From Karstenula rhodostoma CBS 690.94 (taxonomy: Eukaryota > Ascomycota > Dothideomycetes > Pleosporales > Didymosphaeriaceae), in NCBI GenBank assembly GCA_010093485.1, contig MU001493.1, positions 1,381,722 through 1,445,721 on the forward strand: a DNA stretch of 64,000 nucleotides, written 5' to 3'. The translations under genes and the position numbers were made by a program. The notes beneath the pieces were generated by a model, which saw nothing but the letters and a program-made list of their open reading frames with translations, searched no databases and had not been told where the DNA came from. This document shows positions 33,857 through 44,624 of the stretch, one piece after another; within the stretch, counting starts at the first letter, position 1, and each line of letters begins with the position of its first letter.

Positions 33857-34698
33857 CTTGAACGAGTGTGCATGTGTGGAGGGGGAAAGTGTCGGCTTCG
33901 CGTGCTCTCTTTTCAGCTCCCCAGCGCATCCTTTAATACTCTGGAATGCTACCTACACAGGCTCACCATGGTCACTAGCACATCAACTCTGCCTGCATCA
34001 CGAGCTGAATGTTTCACAAACCCATGGGCTGCCTCACCCTTGGCCAATATTCTGACCAAGAGATTGTCTATATCCGGAGCGTTGGGTGGCCGCATCAGCG
34101 TCCTCGTATACCCTGACCAATATAACAGCAACAAGCCAGTCAATGTCGCACAAGTAAAAAGTGGCAAGCTCACGCTGTGTTCACGCTGTCGACTAGGCTA
34201 GCGAGGCCTACCATTTACCAAAAAACCTGCGCTGATGTGTCCACCAGAGTGCAAAACAAGATCAGTGGATGGAGTAATAGATAGAGGCCATATTTAGAAG
34301 CTTATTACAGCTTGATTATGGCCCGGGAGTGATGGACATGGAAGAGTGTGGATGAACGAGCGCGACGTAGCTGTTCGAGAGGTGTCAAGATGGGGGTTGT
34401 CCATGCTGCGTAGGCGGAACTGGCAACGCGCTAAGCTAGCCACCAATGAACGCACTGGCCAATGCGGGCACGTGGTGGGTCACTTGGAACTCTGTCGTTG
34501 AGAGGCGCCGGCCATCCACACATTGCTCGCTCCCTCGTCACACATCGTGAACTGAAAGCAAACATTACTTACAAACCCCTCAAAGGCTAGCTTTTCGTCG
34601 CTCCCAAGTGACAACAACAGGTACATCATCTCGTTTGCGCAACATCCCAAGCGCAGTCGTCACAGTCAACAACCTCACGTTCATCAGGCAGCGTCATC
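33857..34698. other. Intergenic, divergent promoter region
   Basis: 842 bp between the secreted protein and SPRY genes. Frames here (for example 33866-34201) overlap the secreted gene's 5' region or lack features. No motif is called. Confidence 0.4.
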
Positions 34699-36052
34699 AT
34701 GTTCAAAAAGTTCAAAGACAAGCTCAAGGGCGAGGACCATTCCGAGTCGCAGCACAAACAAGAAAAGCAACACCAAGGTCCCTCGTATCAACAATCAAAC
34801 CTTCAATCCAATAATCCCTTTCACCCTAGTAACTACACTGCGCCGCCACCATGGCAAGACCAAACCGGCAGCCACAACATTACTCCCAATGAAAAATTCC
34901 AGCCCCCCCAAGGAGCTCCTCCGAGTTATGCAGGCGCAAGCTCAAGCTCGGGGTACGCACCGCCCCCAGGCCCGCCACCCTCAAAAGACATGCCCCAGCA
35001 GCCTCCGCCTAGCTGGGAGCCTCCGCCATGTACGTAAGCTCGGGGTACAATTTTTGAATGCTAGGCGCGTACAATGTTAGAATATTTCGAACATTGTTTG
35101 CGCAACTCTAGCTTGACTTGACCCTACTCTCTCTCCCCTTTCCAATCCATCCATAAACTGAACGTATCAATAACTTGTACCCCCAACTCTAGACCACGAC
35201 TGGACGGTAATACCAGATACATCACTACTCCCTCCCCCGCCATCAATCGGCTATGATACGTCGCCAACGGCCAACGCCACAGAGGAAGACGGGGCGCGCG
35301 CAGACCAGTGGTGCCAAATGAACCCACTATGGCCACCCCAAAACCTCACACCTCCCATGCACGGCGCGATTCAAAATGGCCAGCTCGCGATGCTCAAGCC
35401 TCCAACCTTGACCGGTGACGTGTTCCCCATGCAGCAAGCCGGCCACTGGAAATGCCGCACGCAAACGCAATGCCGCGACTCGGCCCTCCTAACCAATCTA
35501 CCCATGTACTCCGTCTTCTGGGACTCGCCGCTCAACACGCACCGCCCGAAAACCGTCTACTTTGAGCTCAAGGTCCTCGGCATCGGCTCGGATGGGTACT
35601 CCTTCTCCGAAGCAGACGCTGGTATTGCAGTTGGCTTCGTCGCACCGCCGTACCCCACTTTCCGTCTCCCAGGCTGGCAGCGCGGCAGTCTGGGCGTACA
35701 CGGTGACGACGGGCGCAAGTATGTTAACGACACCTTTGGCGGTGTAGACTTCACGACTGCGTTTCAGCCCGGCGAGACTGTTGGTATCGGTATGACGTTT
35801 TCGCTACCGAGAGAGCCGCCTTCGTATGAGCAAAGCCAGATGGGGAAGGTCATGGACATTGATGTGTTCTTCACAAGGAACGGGCAAAGGGAAAAGGGGT
35901 GGGATGGGAACGACGAGCTGGATGAAAGGAGTGAGGGGGGGACGATGGGGTTGAGGGGCGAGTGCGACTTGTTCCCTGCAGTGGGAGTGTTTGGGGGTGT
36001 GGATTTTGAGGTGTTCTTCCACCCTAGCCAGTGGTTGTATAGACCGTTCTAG
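34699..36052 (+). CDS. SPRY-domain protein with a proline-rich N-terminus
   Basis: Two exons (34699-35029, 35193-36052; 163-bp intron) give 396 aa. Residues 1-110 are disordered, rich in Pro, Gln and Ser, with PPPxY-like peptides at the exon junction (PPPYHDW), which could bind WW domains of a Rsp5/Nedd4 ligase. Residues about 210-390 are a SPRY fold: TVYFELKVLGIG, AVGFVAPPYPTFRLPGW, SLGVHGDDGRKYVND, VGIGMTF, VFFTRNGQREKGW and FPAVGVFGG. The order matches yeast Ssh4/Ear1-like adaptors for vacuolar sorting, though no membrane anchor is seen here. Adaptor function is inferred. Confidence 0.85.
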
Positions 36053-36318
36053 AGGCTGTGACGGTCAGCGTAGTAGACGCAGCTCCCTTTCTGGCGTGAT
36101 GCGCGTGGCTTTTGGAGCATCGGCAAGTCGCACTCTCTGAGCTTTATTGGAAGATCGATCAGTCGATTTGGCCACGCTTTGTTGGCGGCTGGAAGCCGAA
36201 GAAAATAGTGGTGTTTGAATACATCACATTATCGTCATGACATATCCCTACTTTAGCATCAAAAAAATCTTCTATCTGTTGTATTCCTGATGACTATATA
36301 CCCGGATACAATAGCCGA

Positions 36319-37956
36319 TCAGTCAAGCTTCACTTGAAACCTGGCGTCGTTCCTTAGCAGCGCTCCATATTTGATGAACAAGATAGGAACCGGAATGACT
36401 ACCACACAAATGAGCCCCAGTAAAGTGTTGCCCCATCCAAGACCAAGCGATTCATACAGTTTACCTCCCGCTAGAGGCAACGTAGCACCGATAATATTTC
36501 TCGCCACAGTATTTGTCGCAATCGCACTTGCAGAATAAAGCTGGAAAGCGTCCACAAGGTACATCTGCACCGGCAGGAAGGCCAGCGTGCCCCCATACCC
36601 GACGAAAGAGGTGCCAATCCAGTGTACGCGAAAGTATGTTGTCCATCCATACCATATCAAGCCCGCGGGGAAGAGGATCGCCCCCAGGACTACTGGAGGG
36701 AGGCGGTCTTCGGGACTGATGTTCCTTCCCGACTTGCTTGCTTTGGGATTGGTGTACTTCGCTGCGAACAGGCCGACTGAGATGACTCCGAGAACGAGAC
36801 CCACGCCGAGCCCAAGGAACGCAAGTCCCGCTTCGCCGGTGTTGAAATTGTATTGGCCCTCAAAAACGGGTGTAAATGTCGTGAATAGAAAGTAGAGATA
36901 GCTGTAATAAACGGATATCAGCAGAGCGAGGATGGCCGCGACGGGCGAAAGGAACATCAATTTTGTTGGACGAACGATGGCGCGCAAAAGGCTTGGGTGG
37001 TATTTCGTGTGTGTCCAGGCTGTTTCTTTCGTTCTTCTCTAGCTATACGCCGCTTGGAGATGACCGGTAGGTAGGTCTCGCGGAGTGTGGCGAATGTGAT
37101 TATAGTCAGTGTTCCACTCTGCAAAGGTTAGATCTAGCAAAGCTTTTTGTTCGTACCTGTGACGTACTGCAATAGCAAGCAGCCAAAATATCCATCGCCA
37201 GCCTGCCTCTTGGGCGAGAGAGCCACCTATAACGGGACCTAGACACATGTATGAGTATCCAAACCGCGAGGCGCTATGGTAGTATACGTGCCAATGACGG
37301 GGCCCTAGAACCTCTAGTCAGTAACCCAGAGCCTGTGGAAGTCGATCTTCGAAACGCTCACCAAAATCGGCCCCATGCCCCAAACACTCATGGCCGCACC
37401 TCTCTTCTTCAAGGGTACGATATCCGCAATCACACCACCGCCGATTGTCACTGGTACGCATCCTGCAATGCCCATCATAAGCCTGAAGAACACGAACAGG
37501 CCCAGACTAGGGTTGAGCGCGCAGGCGACGGAGAAGACGATCAGGCCGACATTCGAGCAGTGGAGCAGTATGGTGCGTCCGTGGAGCTCGCTCAAGGGCG
37601 CAAGAACTAGCGGACCGATGCCGAATCCGACCACGTAGACGGAAACAACGAAAGCGGCGAGTTCGTCATTGCTGGAGTGCATTTCTTGCATGAGATCGGG
37701 CACTCCGGGCGCAAAGATTGTGGCTGCCATGGAACTGCGCGTGGTTAGCTAAGTTATGGGAGAACGGGGTGTCCGGTTGGGTTTCGACATACGCCAGGAG
37801 AGTTAAAGCGGAGACAAGAATTATGGTGAGTCGCTTTGTGGCGTCTGACCAGTTCATAGGATCATGATCATCAGGTGTTGGGTCGCTTTCCTGACATGAC
37901 ATTGCCGTTGGAGGTTGGAGGTTGGAGTGCCGGCTCAGTGCCTGGTTCATCTTCAT
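36319..37956 (-). pseudogene. MFS transporter pseudogene (frameshift)
   Basis: Exon pieces: 37956-37793, 37734-37362, a 13-nt exon 37304-37292, 37238-37168 and 37118-36319. It reads as a typical DHA1-like exporter: [82 protein letters not shown]. Right after this, between about 37000 and 37050, the frame changes (from [12 protein letters not shown] to KYHPSLLRAIVRP) with no possible intron, so one base is gained or lost. The 13-nt exon (GPVI-G) is followed by a GC-AG intron (GCACGT donor). The C-terminal six-helix half is open to 36319. Probably dead, or an error near the poly-purine track. Confidence 0.75.
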
Positions 37957-38435
37957 TCGGCTTCGTTTCTTGGTGTATCTGATCTGTTGACGAAGGCGAC
38001 ATAGTATATGTAGACATCCAAGGGACGGGTGACAGATCGCATCGAAAAGATCAGGCCGAAACAAAACGAGGAACGGAACTACAAATGCATCAAATTCCAG
38101 GCCAGGAGGTGGAACAGTGCACATGAGCTCTGGTTATCCTTCCCGTCAGAAACATCAGGTCGTGCCACCTTTCCACGACGGCAGTTCTTCTGGCGATAGT
38201 CTCTCAGTTGGTAGGTGAGACACCGGAAACGCCTCACATGCTTCTTGACTGCAAGACTCTATGGTCTCAAGAAATATCCATGCGTGCGCTGCTGCCTGCC
38301 CAACAACATCATCTAGTCGGTATGACTCCTCAAACGCGCCGTCGCAATCGTCGCCCATACTTCAAGCAACGCGCCGCTCCTCTACAGAGCCGGCCCCCCG
38401 GGTTACCAGCCCAACAGCCTCCTGATCCTCTCGAT

Positions 38436-38687
38436 GCGTATGCGGGGGTGAACAAACAGATGGAGGGCTTTGCTAATGCTATAAACGGTGCGCAGCCTGG
38501 GGATCCGCGAAAGGCAGCTGAGCGCATTGCCGATGTTGTGCGGAAGGAAGGAATGGCAGAGGGGAGGGAGATGCCGAAGAGGCTTCCCTTGGGGTCGGAT
38601 GCGCTTGCAGTCATTCGCGGAAAGTGTGAGGAGACGCTGAAGATCTGCAAGGAATGGGAAGAGGTCATAACGAGCACCGACTTCTAG
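38436..38687 (+). pseudogene. SDR C-terminal remnant
   Basis: The last 83 codons of an open frame match the C-terminus of a short-chain dehydrogenase: GDPRKAAERIADVVRKEG, RLPLGSDALAVIRGKCEE and a final ITSTDF. The Rossmann motif, NNAG and YxxxK are absent upstream, where the frame is low-complexity. So this is a 5'-truncated relic next to the MFS pseudogene, or a last exon with its start deleted. Confidence 0.6.
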
Positions 38688-39103
38688 ACGTTTCATGAAT
38701 CAGTGGCCTGTGTCAACTTTGATAACTTCTGGAGGACTTGATGCACCTCAGGATCAACCCCAGCTTGTACGAACTAGTGTGTTGATGAGTAGCCGAAAGG
38801 CATTTTCAGGTACAAGATAGAACCGGTCACTTACTGCAATGTAGGCTATCTCGTTTGTCTGAAGTCCCAAGCGCTTACCGACTTCGCTGGTTACGGGGAC
38901 CATGGCTACGTTTTGGAAGGAGGTCGTGGAAGTAACGATGGAGAAGTGAGTAGTGGTGCACGCTGCTGGGTATTTGCAAAGTGTCGTCATGTCGTTGGAT
39001 TTGTGTCAACACAACAACCACGCGCTAGGACCTACTCGAAGCTTTCTGGCGAATGCAATGGATATCGTATATACAACCTACATATCCTACACGCGCACGA
39101 TAT
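38688..39103. other. Intergenic; one weak small frame
   Basis: 416 bp. A 78-codon minus frame (38990-38754) starts with ATG but has no recognisable features. I would not call it a gene. Confidence 0.4.
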
Positions 39104-41050
39104 CTACCACTCGGCCACCTCGCCAGGCTTCGGTGCGCTCGCTCGAACAACCTTGTCGCAGTTCAGCAGACACAGTGGATCGAATGCCCGCTTGAGCTGC
39201 CTCATCGCATCGACCGTGTCCGTCCCTAGCTCGTGCTCCAAGTAGTCTCTCTTGACGAGGCCGACGCCGTGCTCGCCGGTTGCTGTGCCCTCGAGCTCGA
39301 TGGCGCGCTTGACCATGTCGTGCACGAGGTGCTTGGTCTTCTCGTATTCTGTTTTCTTGTTGTACAGGATGATTGCTGTGCATGTGTCAGCATACGGACG
39401 GAAGTGAAAAAGGGATGGGTCTTACAGTGGAAGTTTCCATCGCCGACGTGGCCGACGATGCTGCCTAGCAATCCGCTCTTTGAGATTTCGTCCTTGGCCT
39501 CTTCGATGATTTGTGGCAGCTTCGAGAGCGGGACAGCAACATCGGTCGTCCACACACCCAAGTCCTCGCTTCCCTCACCCTTGGCCAAGACACTCCAGAG
39601 CGCTTCTTTACGCGCCTGCCATAGATCCGTCTTCTCCTGCTCGCTCTTTGCGAACTCGAAGCTCACGCTGCCGGTCTTCTTGGCTAAGCTCTGCACCTGG
39701 CTGACCTGCTCCTTGACGCTGCTGGCCGTGCCGGCGAACTTGAAGAAGAGCGTTGGTGCGTTCTTCCACGTCTTGTTGGTTTGTCCGGCGTCGTTGATAC
39801 ATTGCATTTGTACGTCGTCGAGGATTTCGATGGCGGCGATGGGAACACCGGCGCCCACGACCTTGAAGACGCAGTCGGCGGCGTGTCGGACGGTGGGGAA
39901 GGCACAGACGGCTACGCTGGTGTGCTGGGGCTTGACGGTGACTTTGAGGGTGGCTTCGGTGACAAGGCCGAGGGTGCCCTCAGAGCCGATGAACATGCGG
40001 GTGAGATCGTATCCCGCGGATGACTTCCGCGGTCTTTGTCTCGTCTTGATGACTGTGCCGTCTGCGAGGACAACAGTGAGAGAGAGCACCCAGTCTTTCA
40101 TCGTGCCATAGCGGTAGGCGTTCGTGCCTGAGCACCCGGTGCCCACCATGCCGCCAATCATTGCGCCTGGGCCTGGGTCTGGAGGGAAGAACAAGTTGTC
40201 CTTTGCCAGTTCTTCGTTCAGCAGTTCCCATCCAACGGCTGGCTGAACTACCACATCCAGGTCGTCCTTGTGTAACTTGAGAATCTTGTCCATGCGCGAG
40301 AAGTCGATGCAGATACCGCCTTTTGTTGCCGCGAAGTGGCCCTCCAGGCTGGTTCCTCCGCTGTACGGAGTGACGGGGATCTTCCTCTCGTGGCACACCC
40401 TCATGATTGCGCTGACCTCCTGCGTGCTGCCGGGCTTCACGACGCAGAATGGGACATCTCCCGGCTCGGCAGGGTGCGAAGACCATGAGGATCCAGAATG
40501 CGACTCTAGCTCCGACTTTTCCAACGAGATGTTGTCCTTGCCAACGATATCACGGAAGTCGGTCCATGCAGCCTCCATGTTTGCTTCTGAGATGTTGTGT
40601 TTCGGCGGGTTCACGATCGCAAGAGAAGCCGTCGAGGCGGTCGACTCATGCTTGGGAGCCGTGGCCTGGCCGAACCAGTAGCCAATACTGGAGGTGACGA
40701 TGATAGCTGCATAGCGGATTAGCGATGAGTGGTGCAAAACAATCCTCGACATAGTATTTACCAAACACAGTAGCGAAGAATCGTCCGCGCCCGGTACGCT
40801 GATGCAAATGCGCCTGTCGTGTCTCCTCCTCTTTCGCCTTCTGCACACGGGCGGTCACACTCTCAAACAGCTGCAGATTGAAAGGCACTTCTGGTTTCTT
40901 CTCCCCATCGTCGCTCTTCCACCGCCTCTGCACCGCCCATCCGTCTCTTCTCCGCGCTACGGTGCATTTCGAAAGTATTGCTGGGTTCGCAGATCGTGGT
41001 CGCGCACTGCGCAGCGCCGTCGTAGCTCCCGAGAAGTTTCTTAGAGACAT
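39104..41050 (-). CDS. DLD1: D-lactate dehydrogenase (cytochrome), mitochondrial
   Basis: Three exons (41050-40762, 40706-39426, 39375-39104; 55 and 50-bp introns) give 613 aa. The FAD-linked enzyme oxidises D-lactate to pyruvate and passes electrons to cytochrome c. The N-terminus is basic and Ser/Arg-rich (mitochondrial presequence), then a membrane anchor AIIVTSSIGYWFG as in yeast Dld1. The FAD domain has PYSGGTSLEGH and PGPGAMIGGMVGTGCSGTNA with MKDWVL. The C-terminal substrate domain has IVGHVGDGNFH and, after intron 2, ATGEHGVGLVKRDYLE, both conserved in the VAO/FAD-oxidase C class. Complete. A D-2-hydroxyglutarate-type paralogue is less likely because of the anchor. Confidence 0.92.
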
Positions 41051-43349
41051 TGCGGTGTGTCCAAGGATCGTGGAATCAGGTCATGGTTCGGCTGACCAAG
41101 GTTGGTCGAGATGCGGGGGAGCTTCGTGGTAGCTATGACTTTTGGGGATGCATTGAGCTCGGTCGATTTTCGGATCGAAGGCGTTCGGGCTTCCGACGCA
41201 CGCGGAGTCATGTGATATGCCTCGAACGGGAATGGATTCATGTAGTCGCCAGCGTGCTCCACAATAGCGCAATTTATGTTGGCTCTGATAAGATGTTTCA
41301 AAGACTACCATGTTCATGACTTCTCAAAAGGAAAGGGTTCCTGAGATATGGTGAATGGGTTTGGAACCGAACAATCCGATTGATCGGTGGAGCAATCCGC
41401 TCTGCCTCTGATACTGCCCAGTAATGGGTATTCAAGGCGTGTAAGACGATAGTAATCTGAATCAGACGCAAGCATACCATCGATGATATCTTGCTTGTTT
41501 CATGCTCGTCTTTTTTATTAGACGTCTTGAGTGCTTCAGGATGGATGCACCTGCAGATGTAGAAGGGATATCTCACAGTAGTCAATGAGTCGCGTTGCGC
41601 CTTAGAGCCTCGACACACGAGTCACGTCTCTCACGACCCTCCTTGGCAGAACGAGCGACAGGGTCACATAAGCAGCGACATACCTTCTACTCGCCAACTA
41701 GTCGGCGGCTCAGCAACATAAAAATACTGTTACCGGCATAGTGTAGGTATTCGTAGAGAGGTCCGCAAGCGTTGGACTACAGCGGTGTGGCCATGTCATG
41801 TCGTAACGGTCGGAGCCGCATCATGGGTGTACTTCTCTGATACTTGTTGTGGCAATGGTTCGCTCACAGGAGCTTCTACATGTCGTAACAACTGCGTTGT
41901 GCAAGACAACTGCGGCAGCGTAGCGATGGGGTCAGAAGGTAGTGCACACATGAATCGCGATGACATTGTTATTCCGTGAAGCGCGCTCGCGAGATGGGCC
42001 GCTTCTTGTCCCGTGCCTTTCATAAGTCCACTGTCTGTTGCACTGAGGGTCCAGATGTCGGCCCAGCGATAGATTTTCCGCCAATTTGGCGCTCGACCAT
42101 GTCGTTCCACGCGGGTCTGTCGGTCGAATGATGGAAACACATGGTGGAGCGACGGCCCTGTACCATCACGGCAGTGTGCGGTTCTATGATCAGCGGACAC
42201 GTGCATGATGTGGCCATGGACGTGGACGATGGCAGGATGTCGTTGAGGCTCGATGCGGGGAGGTTCCAAGTTCGCAGCTTGGCTCTGTGCAGTGCATGCT
42301 GGCGATCCACCGATCAGCGCGGGATGGTGGCATGAAGAGGACCCCGGCACTGTTTGGCGGAGAAGATGGCAGCCAACCGTAGCGAGAATTGTGGAATTGG
42401 AAGCTCCCCTGAACCTGACACGCGCGCGGGCTAGCAGCGCAGCTTGCAGGTAGCAAAGACACGGCTCTGTGTCTCGACGGGCCGCAGCTGGGCGACCACG
42501 GGAGGCCGAGCGTCGGGAGAAGCGGGGGAGGCACCAAGTCTACGTGCGACGCGGGCGCAGCAGACAGAGCAGGCAGGTCGTAGCAGGCTGGTGTTGAGGC
42601 TGGGCCCTTGTGGCGCTCGATATACTTGCGGCGTGGGAGAGTGGGCGTGGGAGCGGACGCGCCGGCAGCTGGTGCCAGGGGGAATGGCTTCATCGACGCG
42701 GCGGGCTTCGGGCTAGACTGGGCGACGCTCTGCTGTGAACTTGCGAGAAGGCAGCATTAGCAGTCGCATTAGCCCTCGAAGGATGCATAGTCGCGCGCCG
42801 AGCTCGCATCTACACCGTCAGCCCGCCAGACTCGGTGACCGCTTCTTCTCGTCTCGTCTCTCGTCTCTCGTCTCTCATATATCTCAGCCTCCGCCGCCTT
42901 ATCGCGTTCCAGATACACGCCCCGCGCCCTCGCCCTCGCCCTCGCCCCTCCCCTCCAGCCGCCTGCCTGCCTGCCTTTGCCGCCTGCTCTGCCGCGGTTG
43001 CGCACAAGACGCATCGCCTTGCCGTGGTTGCCGGAGCGGACCGCCTTGCACGCCGTCATCGTGTTTTGCACGCTGAGCCCTCTTGGCTGCCACGACAACC
43101 AGTTTCCTCCTCGCCCCCGTCCCCGGATCGTCCGCACCGCCAGACCACCAGGCGCCGCCTACCCGGCCCGCGGCTGCAGCTGCCAAACACTCGTCACGGC
43201 CGTCGCGGCCATTCCATCAGTCCCTCGACTCTCTTATGGACCGTGTTTCCGCCCGTTGCACACGCTACTAACGTCGCCTCGGTGATCTGCCTGTGTACCA
43301 CGTCCTATCTCCCTGGAATGCCTCGACACGCCGCCCGCTGCCACCCACC
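41051..43349. other. Intergenic, divergent promoter and 5' leader
   Basis: 2.3 kb between the D-lactate dehydrogenase and disordered-protein starts. The part nearest 43350 is pyrimidine-rich and GC-rich: a (tctcg)-type repeat at about 42845-42878, a (ccctcg) run at about 42925-42952 and (ctgc) repeats near 42964-42977, as in long fungal 5' leaders. Long frames on either strand come from this composition. No gene is supported. Confidence 0.5.
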
Positions 43350-44624
43350 ATGTCCAGTTCGCGTCCGCCCATCGGCGTCCGTGGCCCTTCCCAGCACGGC
43401 CGCCTCCACCGCCGCGGCCACTCAGCCTCGTCCATGACAAGTCCTCTGAGCCCCGGCCAGTTCGCATTTAGTCGCTCTGAGACCCCCGTTACCTACGAGG
43501 AGCCCTGGACCGACATTGCCCAACCCATGCCCGCCGCAACGTCCCACGCCCACAAGATCAAGCCCTACCTGCGCAAGCTGTCCTCCAAGGACCACAATGA
43601 CCTCGACCTCTCCCGTCCCGCTGCCGAGAACGAGCGTCTCGCTGGTCTGGGCATCGTCGAGTATGGCCGCTACACGCGAACTGTAGGCGACGTCAATTTT
43701 GCCTCGGTGAAGTCGCGCAATCACGCCCGCAGCACCTCCAACACGTCACAGTTCTCTACATCCTCCAGCTTGCAGCGGCCCATGCCATCCATTCGCCAAT
43801 CACCACTGCCGTATACTCCGCCAATATCAAAGTCAACACCCGCCGCCACGCTGCTCAACGCTGCCCACGAGCCCGAGGACAACATCATGACCGACGACGA
43901 GTTCCGCAGGCGCCAGGCCGCCTACGACCCCGCACGCAAGTCTGGGTCGCTCTCCAGCTCAACACCCGGCCAAACTGCCCCAGCGCTGCGCATACATACC
44001 ACCGGATCCTCCTCGTTCCTGGCGGGGAGCTACTCGCCGTCTACAGTCTCACTCACCTCGCCCATTGCACAATCTAGATCTCGAGGTGATACCGTAAAGT
44101 CCATGGACACCACGTCGCCTAGTTCTCGCACATCCTTCGACAAGGCCTTTGGCTTCATCCGCCCCGGTCGGGACTCTCCAGTCGATGCACAGTCACGTGC
44201 CGCGTCTATACGTGCTGCGCGACAGGCATTCGAAGAGAAGGAAGCAGCCAAAGAGCGCAAGTACGACCGTGAAGTGCACAAAAAGGTTGAGCGAGAGACG
44301 AAGAAACAATACAAGAAAGACGAGAATGAAAGACGCAAATCCGACTCGAATGATAAAAAGCGCTCCCGCAGCGTTTCTGATTCGAACAGCTACGAAAGGA
44401 CTTCGCGCCCTTCCGTAGGCGCCAGACAGTACTCTGACCACCGAGAAGCACACACGAGCACCTTGCCCAATCTCGTGCCCTCGGCTGACCCCGAGAAGAG
44501 TGGCTATGCACCAACGCCCAAGGTGACCAAGAGCCGACAAGCCAAGGGACGGTGGCTTAGATTCCTCATCTGGTTCAAGACGCGTTTCCTGCGCATGGGA
44601 ACGAAGTTGCATGTGCAGCCGTGA
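43350..44624 (+). CDS. Intrinsically disordered fungal protein, unknown function
   Basis: Single exon, 424 aa, ATG chosen at 43350 because the upstream in-frame ATG (43293) lies in leader-like sequence. It is rich in Ser, Pro, Arg and Thr, with repeated SP/TP phosphosites. There is a lysine/glutamate coiled stretch (about 285-330, EKEAAKERKYDREVHKKVER) and a hydrophobic-basic end (RWLRFLIWFKTRFLRM) that could sit on a membrane. I do not recognise the family, but the end peptide and helix look constrained. Confidence 0.8.
   Translation: MSSSRPPIGVRGPSQHGRLHRRGHSASSMTSPLSPGQFAFSRSETPVTYEEPWTDIAQPMPAATSHAHKIKPYLRKLSSKDHNDLDLSRPAAENERLAGLGIVEYGRYTRTVGDVNFASVKSRNHARSTSNTSQFSTSSSLQRPMPSIRQSPLPYTPPISKSTPAATLLNAAHEPEDNIMTDDEFRRRQAAYDPARKSGSLSSSTPGQTAPALRIHTTGSSSFLAGSYSPSTVSLTSPIAQSRSRGDTVKSMDTTSPSSRTSFDKAFGFIRPGRDSPVDAQSRAASIRAARQAFEEKEAAKERKYDREVHKKVERETKKQYKKDENERRKSDSNDKKRSRSVSDSNSYERTSRPSVGARQYSDHREAHTSTLPNLVPSADPEKSGYAPTPKVTKSRQAKGRWLRFLIWFKTRFLRMGTKLHVQP

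Noticed and set aside
38754..38990. 78-codon minus frame
   Set aside because: Starts with ATG but shows no family features and lies in a short intergenic gap.
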